From positions 377,001-441,000 of the forward strand of contig CM061107.1 in the NCBI GenBank assembly GCA_030770545.1: a stretch of 64,000 bases of DNA, written 5' to 3'. The translations under genes and the position numbers were made by a program. Source of the DNA: Macropodus opercularis (Eukaryota; Chordata; Actinopteri; Anabantiformes; Osphronemidae). The notes below the pieces were generated by a model that was not told the DNA's origin, did not search any database, and saw only the letters and a list, made by a program, of their open reading frames with translations. The number at the start of each line of letters is the position of its first letter. Positions within the stretch are counted from its first letter, which is position 1. Shown one piece after another: positions 60,084-64,000 of this stretch.

Positions 60084-61078
60084 CGATCACAGCCCACACG
60101 CTCTACAGGACAACCAGAACCACACGGAGGAGCCTCACATGAACGATCCCAAACCACAAACACGACACTATCAACCACTCTACTTCAGCCAGATGGTTCT
60201 GATCCAGTTGGACACACTGGGGGGGGGCAGCTCCTACTATTCGCTTAATGAGAAAACCTAGAGGCAGGAGAACCTGCTGCTCCAACACGAACGATTACAG
60301 AACCGAGACGAGCGGGAAACTCTCATCAGCCGTGACGGGTCCGAGAGCCGAGAGCGGCCACATTAGCGGCTCAGACAGAACCTTCACCGTTAAACTGTCC
60401 TCCAGCTTTACAGAGAACAACCAAAGCTACGTAAGTCAGGCAAGGTCCAGACCAGTACCAGACCCGTTACAGAAAACAATGGTTCTCCTGAGCAAACCCA
60501 ACAACAGAACAGTGACTAAACCATGAGTGTGTTTGACACCTCACACCATGTACAAAACGGGTCAACATGTCCCACAGAACCATAAGCTGCACCTCCTGCA
60601 CCACCTTCTGCAGGGCCTCCAGAACCAGCGCCCTGTACCGGTCCAGAGACGGGTCTTTCCACCATGTGCATCTTTGTCCAACAATCACGTCTCAATCTTC
60701 ATCCAAACCATGATCGTCCGTCGGTGTCAGGACAGAACCAGAACTACGACGGACTTACTCTGGACTTTTGGGGTAGAAAGGCAGAGTCACGTGGCTGAGG
60801 TCCATGATGTCACAGGCCGTGGGTTCTGCAGAGATGGCCTGGCGTTTGCTGCGGTGCTGGTCCGGCTGCAGGACGAGGCTGTGCTGCTGGGCGTGGACCT
60901 GCTGAGCAGTGGCGGGCCGGATTACGGACCGGTACTTGTCCAGCTCGTTCTGCAGCCGCTGGATCAGCTCGTCCTTTTGATCCAGCTCCAGCTCCAGCTC
61001 GTCGATGAGGGCGTCGCGCTGCCGCAGCTCCTCGATCTTCTCCTGCAGAGCGTACTGCAGGTCCCGCAGGGTGCCCAT
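44916..61078 (-). CDS. prkg1: cGMP-dependent protein kinase 1, beta form
   Basis: PRKG1 is the main cGMP effector kinase in smooth muscle and neurons. Eighteen coding exons on the minus strand run from 60759-61078 to 44916-45014 (others include 58689-58855, 54397-54510, 52454-52559, 51881-51975, 47131-47227, 46215-46354 and 45575-45738). They sum to 2070 nt, or 689 residues (human beta 686). Exon 1 starts MGTLRDLQYALQEKIEELRQ, the beta-type leucine zipper, with the autoinhibitory KRQAISAEPT. Two cyclic-nucleotide domains follow (GKVFGELAILYNCTRTATVR; RGDTFFIISKGK, GDWFGERALQG). The kinase has a glycine loop TLGVGGFGRVEL, the lysine in FAMKILKK, YRDLKPENL, DFGFAKK, TWTFCGTPEYVAPE and the C-terminal tail ending DDNSGWDYDF. 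One residue departs from the usual GFGKKTWTF: it reads GFCKKTWTF. The alpha first exon is not recognised in the window. Intron 8 holds a 1.8 kb repeat array. Confidence 0.97.
49452..51220. repeat. GATAGAGAAAGACAGACACA minisatellite in a prkg1 intron
   Basis: About 1.77 kb of 20-base units (ACAGATAGAGAAAGACAGAC) mixed with 10-base extensions (ACACAGACAG). The plus strand is almost all A, G and C, with T only in GATA. The array lies just upstream, in gene direction, of exon 8 (49356-49421). Its minus strand is open in all three frames, producing ORFs over 500 codons that are repeat artefacts. Confidence 0.97.
53090..54390. other. prkg1 intron, nothing else recognised
   Basis: This is part of the intron between exons 3 and 4. 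Short ORFs here lack homology and I see no mobile element. Confidence 0.4.
54511..58688. other. Large prkg1 intron 2
   Basis: A 4.2 kb intron. It includes a short GT run near 57190 and T-rich stretches around 56890-57080. No exon for another gene is recognised. Confidence 0.5.
60041..60079. repeat. GA dinucleotide microsatellite in prkg1 intron 1
   Basis: About 18 GA units following GGGGGGGT. Simple microsatellite. Confidence 0.95.
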
Positions 61079-62636
61079 CGGTGCCCTGATCGGTTCTGGA
61101 CCTCGGTTCCTATCGGGTTCCTCGGGGAGCGTCACTCCTTCAAACAGGAGCGCACACTGAAACCTTGGGTTCTTGAGGATTCCTCAGTTTCCTTGGGGAA
61201 CTGAGCAGGTCTCTGGACTCCGGTGGGACTTACTGCATTGCCACCGACAGAACCTCACTGTTTGCTACCAGTCCCAGGTTCCCAGAGACTGAAGAACCTC
61301 CTTCAGGCTCCTGTTTATCTGAGGTTCTTCAAGCCTCTACGTCTCCTCAGAGGTTTGTTCATCCTTCACAAACGGTTGTTCCTCAGGTTTTTCTAGGGAA
61401 CCTGGTCCTGATCACCAGCGTCAGGCACAGCAGAACCGAAGCTACACAACAAAGACCCGCTGACGAAGAAAACAGGAGCAAGTGTCTGTTGGTGAAACAC
61501 AAGAGGAGCAGCAGCGTCTTCTGCAGGGACTAAATCAACAGGAACCAGCGTCAAACATCTGGAACAGAATCAAAGTGCTGCGTAGAATCCCGTAGAACCC
61601 AGAACCACTGATGCCAAGAGCAAAAACGCGTCTTTAAGTCCGCAGAGGAAGAGTTGATGAGGAGGAAGACGCTGGGTCCAGAGCGATCGGTTCGATTCGG
61701 CTCGGTCCCGGACCTGCCGCTGGCCCTGCCTGCGCACGTGCGCTTCGTGAGTTTGAGCGAGGAACAAAAGAAACGAGAAGAATGACTGGACGAATCGAAC
61801 CGAGAGCCGCGGTCCGGTCCGGTACCGTCAGTACTTTCATGAGTTTCGGTAAACGCACTGGAGCGACTCTGCCGCGCGTTCAAAAGTTGCTCGGTGTCAG
61901 CTCCGCCTCCTCCGTTATGCTGTGGGAAGAACCGCTTCGGTTCCGTCTCCTCGCCGACTTTGGACCCGCGCGCTGTGAGTCCGCTGGAATGTGGTTCTAG
62001 ACAGAAGGTCCGAGGCTGGTTCCGAGTGACGAGGGCAAGATTAAAACCACAAGATGAAAGTGGGGAAACGCTGTGATCCACAAGGTCCAGTCACTGCTCG
62101 TTTCGCGGTTCGATTGAAACGTTGATGACAAAAGCGAGTCCGTTGGTTTGTTTACTTCATGCGTGACGTCACGGACTGATCCGCTTTTACTCACATTTAA
62201 CATCAGACCCGCGTCTTCGCTGTTTGTCGGAAGTTTGAGCTCGTGGTGCTGCTGTTGTCCAGCGGCGCCACCTGTCGGTCGTTGTCTGTCATTACCCTCC
62301 ATCCTTCCATCGTTTCTCCAGGGACGGGGATGACCCCGAACCGAGCCGCTGCACCAGCTCCACAGAACCAGCTCCGCTCTCACTGCTCTGCCTCAGGACT
62401 GATCACGTCACGCGCGGTGAAACACAGGTTTCTAGAAGCAACTCAGAACCGGACCGAGCTGCGGCAGAGACTCACGTGGGCCCGTTACGCCGTGGGAGGC
62501 GTGGCTGGGGCCCAGCTGTCAGTCACGGGCAGTGGGAGGGCCCCACCTTCACTCCACAGGAGAGGGAGGTTCTAGTAGGACGGTCCCACCAGAACTCTGG
62601 GCTGGACCCAGGTCCGCCATCCAGAGCAGAGCAACG
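61079..62636. promoter_or_regulatory. prkg1 5' flank and beta-promoter region
   Basis: This holds the 5' UTR and presumed promoter of the beta-type transcript. It has CpG-rich patches near 61670-61990. No second first exon (alpha type) is recognised on the minus strand here. Confidence 0.45.
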
Positions 62637-63717
62637 CTGTCTCTCTGTGTCTCTATGTCTCTATGTCTCTATGTCTTTATGTCTCTCTCTATGTCTCTGT
62701 GTCTCTCTCTATGTCTCTATGTCTCTCTCTATGTCTCTATGTCTCTCTGTGTCTCTATGTCTCTCTCTATGTCTCTATGTCTCTATGTCTCTCTCTATGT
62801 CTCTGTGTCTCTCTCTATGTCTCTATGTCTTTATGTCTCTCTCTATGTCTCTGTGTCTCTCTCTATGTCTCTATGTCTCTCTCTATGTCTCTATGTCTCT
62901 CTGTGTCTCTATGTCTCTCTCTATGTCTCTATGTCTCTGTGTCTCTCTCTATGTCTCTATGTCTCTCTCTATGTCTCTCTCTATGTCTCTCTCTATGTCT
63001 CTCTGTGTCTCTATGTCTTTATGTCTCTCTCTATGTCTCTGTGTCTCTCTCTATGTCTCTATGTCTCTCTCTATGTCTCTATGTCTTTATGTCTCTCTCT
63101 ATGTCTCTGTGTCTCTCTCTATGTCTCTATGTCTCTCTCTATGTCTCTATGTCTCTCTGTGTCTCTATGTCTCTCTCTATGTCTCTATGTCTCTCTCTAT
63201 GTCTCTATGTCTCTCTCTATGTCTCTCTCTATGTCTCTCTGTGTCTCTGTGTCTCTATGTCTCTCTCTATGTCTCTATGTCTCTCTCTATGTCTCTCTCT
63301 ATGTCTCTATGTCTCTCTCTATGTCTCTATGTCTCTCTGTGTCTCTATGTCTCTCTCTATGTCTCTATGTTTCTCTCTATGTCTCTATGTCTCTCTCTAT
63401 GTCTCTATGTCTCTCTGTGTCTCTATGTCTCTCTCTATGTCTCTATGTTTCTCTCTATGTCTCTATGTCTCTCTCTATGTCTCTATGTCTCTCTGTGTCT
63501 CTGTGTCTCTATGTCTCTCTCTATGTCTCTCTCTATGTCTCTATGTTTCTCTCTATGTCTCTATGTCTCTCTCTATGTCTCTATGTCTCTCTGTGTCTCT
63601 ATGTCTCTCTCTATGTCTCTATGTTTCTCTCTGTGTCTCTATGCCTCTCTCTATGTCTCTCTGTGTCTCTATGTCTCTATGTCTCTCTCTATGTCTCTAT
63701 GTCTCTATGTCTATGTT
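62637..63717. repeat. CTCTATGT minisatellite
   Basis: About 1.1 kb of TCTCTATG and TCTCTGTG octamers in higher-order combinations such as TCTCTATGTCTCTCTCTATG. The strand is pyrimidine-rich and open in several frames, which yields spurious ORFs of about 400 codons. Confidence 0.97.
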
Positions 63718-64000
63718 GAGGCTTGGTTCTTTAGTTTGGTGTGTAAATAAAGCGAGTGGGTGGTTTCTTCGGTGTTTTGTGGCCGGTCGGCGTCTTTCCC
63801 CGGTGCGGGATGTTATTCACCGAGTTAACGCGGAAGCGCGGCCTGAAGGTCGCCGCTGCTTCCCGGTACTCGGTGAACGAATGTTGTGTCCACAGTGTCT
63901 TCAGTCCGCTGCTAGAATGAGGGTCGGTGGTGATATTTCTAGACAGCGTGGACAAAGTTAACGTCGTGGTCCAGAACGGAGTCGTTATCAACGACTCGTT
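63718..64000. other. Unique sequence at the window edge
   Basis: GC-richer, non-repetitive DNA. Nothing is recognised; it could be the edge of a neighbouring gene beyond the window. Confidence 0.4.

Noticed and set aside
62476..63961. ORFs of about 400 codons rich in SLCLYVSM
   Set aside because: Translation of the CTCTATGT array; open in several frames and without homology.

Overview
The window is vertebrate nuclear DNA, almost certainly from a ray-finned (percomorph-like) teleost. The evidence is spliced genes with GT-AG introns often under 100 nt, an NLR-type LRR plus PRY-SPRY tail of the kind expanded in fish, a tandem microfibril-associated glycoprotein 4-like (MFAP4-like) fibrinogen-domain cluster, a fish-type LINE whose 3' end runs into a TATC microsatellite, and very many micro/minisatellites. 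Nothing prokaryotic is present (no operons, CRISPR array or insertion sequences). The species cannot be named from the sequence.

Layout, left to right: frameshifted 3' end of an NLR-like gene (+, 284-1373); lect2 (-, 2240-2966); a LINE tail fossil and an LTR-like block (3408-4213); bbs1 (-, 4273-6704), head-to-head with fam13c (+, 8048-12064); asah2 neutral ceramidase (-, 12962-17314), tail-to-tail with fam13c; an MFAP4-like cluster on the minus strand with one intact gene (19666-21345) flanked by two broken copies, one split by a LINE (about 22320-23252); a 3.5 kb stretch with no recognised gene; slc16a12/MCT12 (+, 27141-30987), tail-to-tail with kif20b (-, 32444-40248); intergenic DNA with a 28-bp minisatellite; and prkg1 beta form (-, 44916-61078), followed upstream by another long array.

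For lect2, bbs1, fam13c, asah2, the intact MFAP4-like gene, slc16a12 and prkg1 I traced the exon boundaries by hand. In each case exon lengths sum to a multiple of three and the predicted length is close to the family norm (153, 581, 502, 748, 241, 473 and 689 residues). kif20b is assigned confidently as a kinesin-20 family gene, but only part of its exon set was traced.

The genes are not a functional pathway. They look like a conserved neighbourhood: fam13c, asah2, prkg1, slc16a12 and kif20b all have human orthologues on chromosome 10q, while lect2 (5q) and bbs1 (11q) come from elsewhere. I did not find a convincing previously undescribed system. The most notable signals are structural: a minisatellite that appears to have grown out of a splice donor in slc16a12, six major tandem arrays in 64 kb, a perfect 30-bp hairpin in a kif20b intron, a bbs1 gene with only six coding exons and RFX-type X-boxes upstream, and decay of the MFAP4-like cluster.
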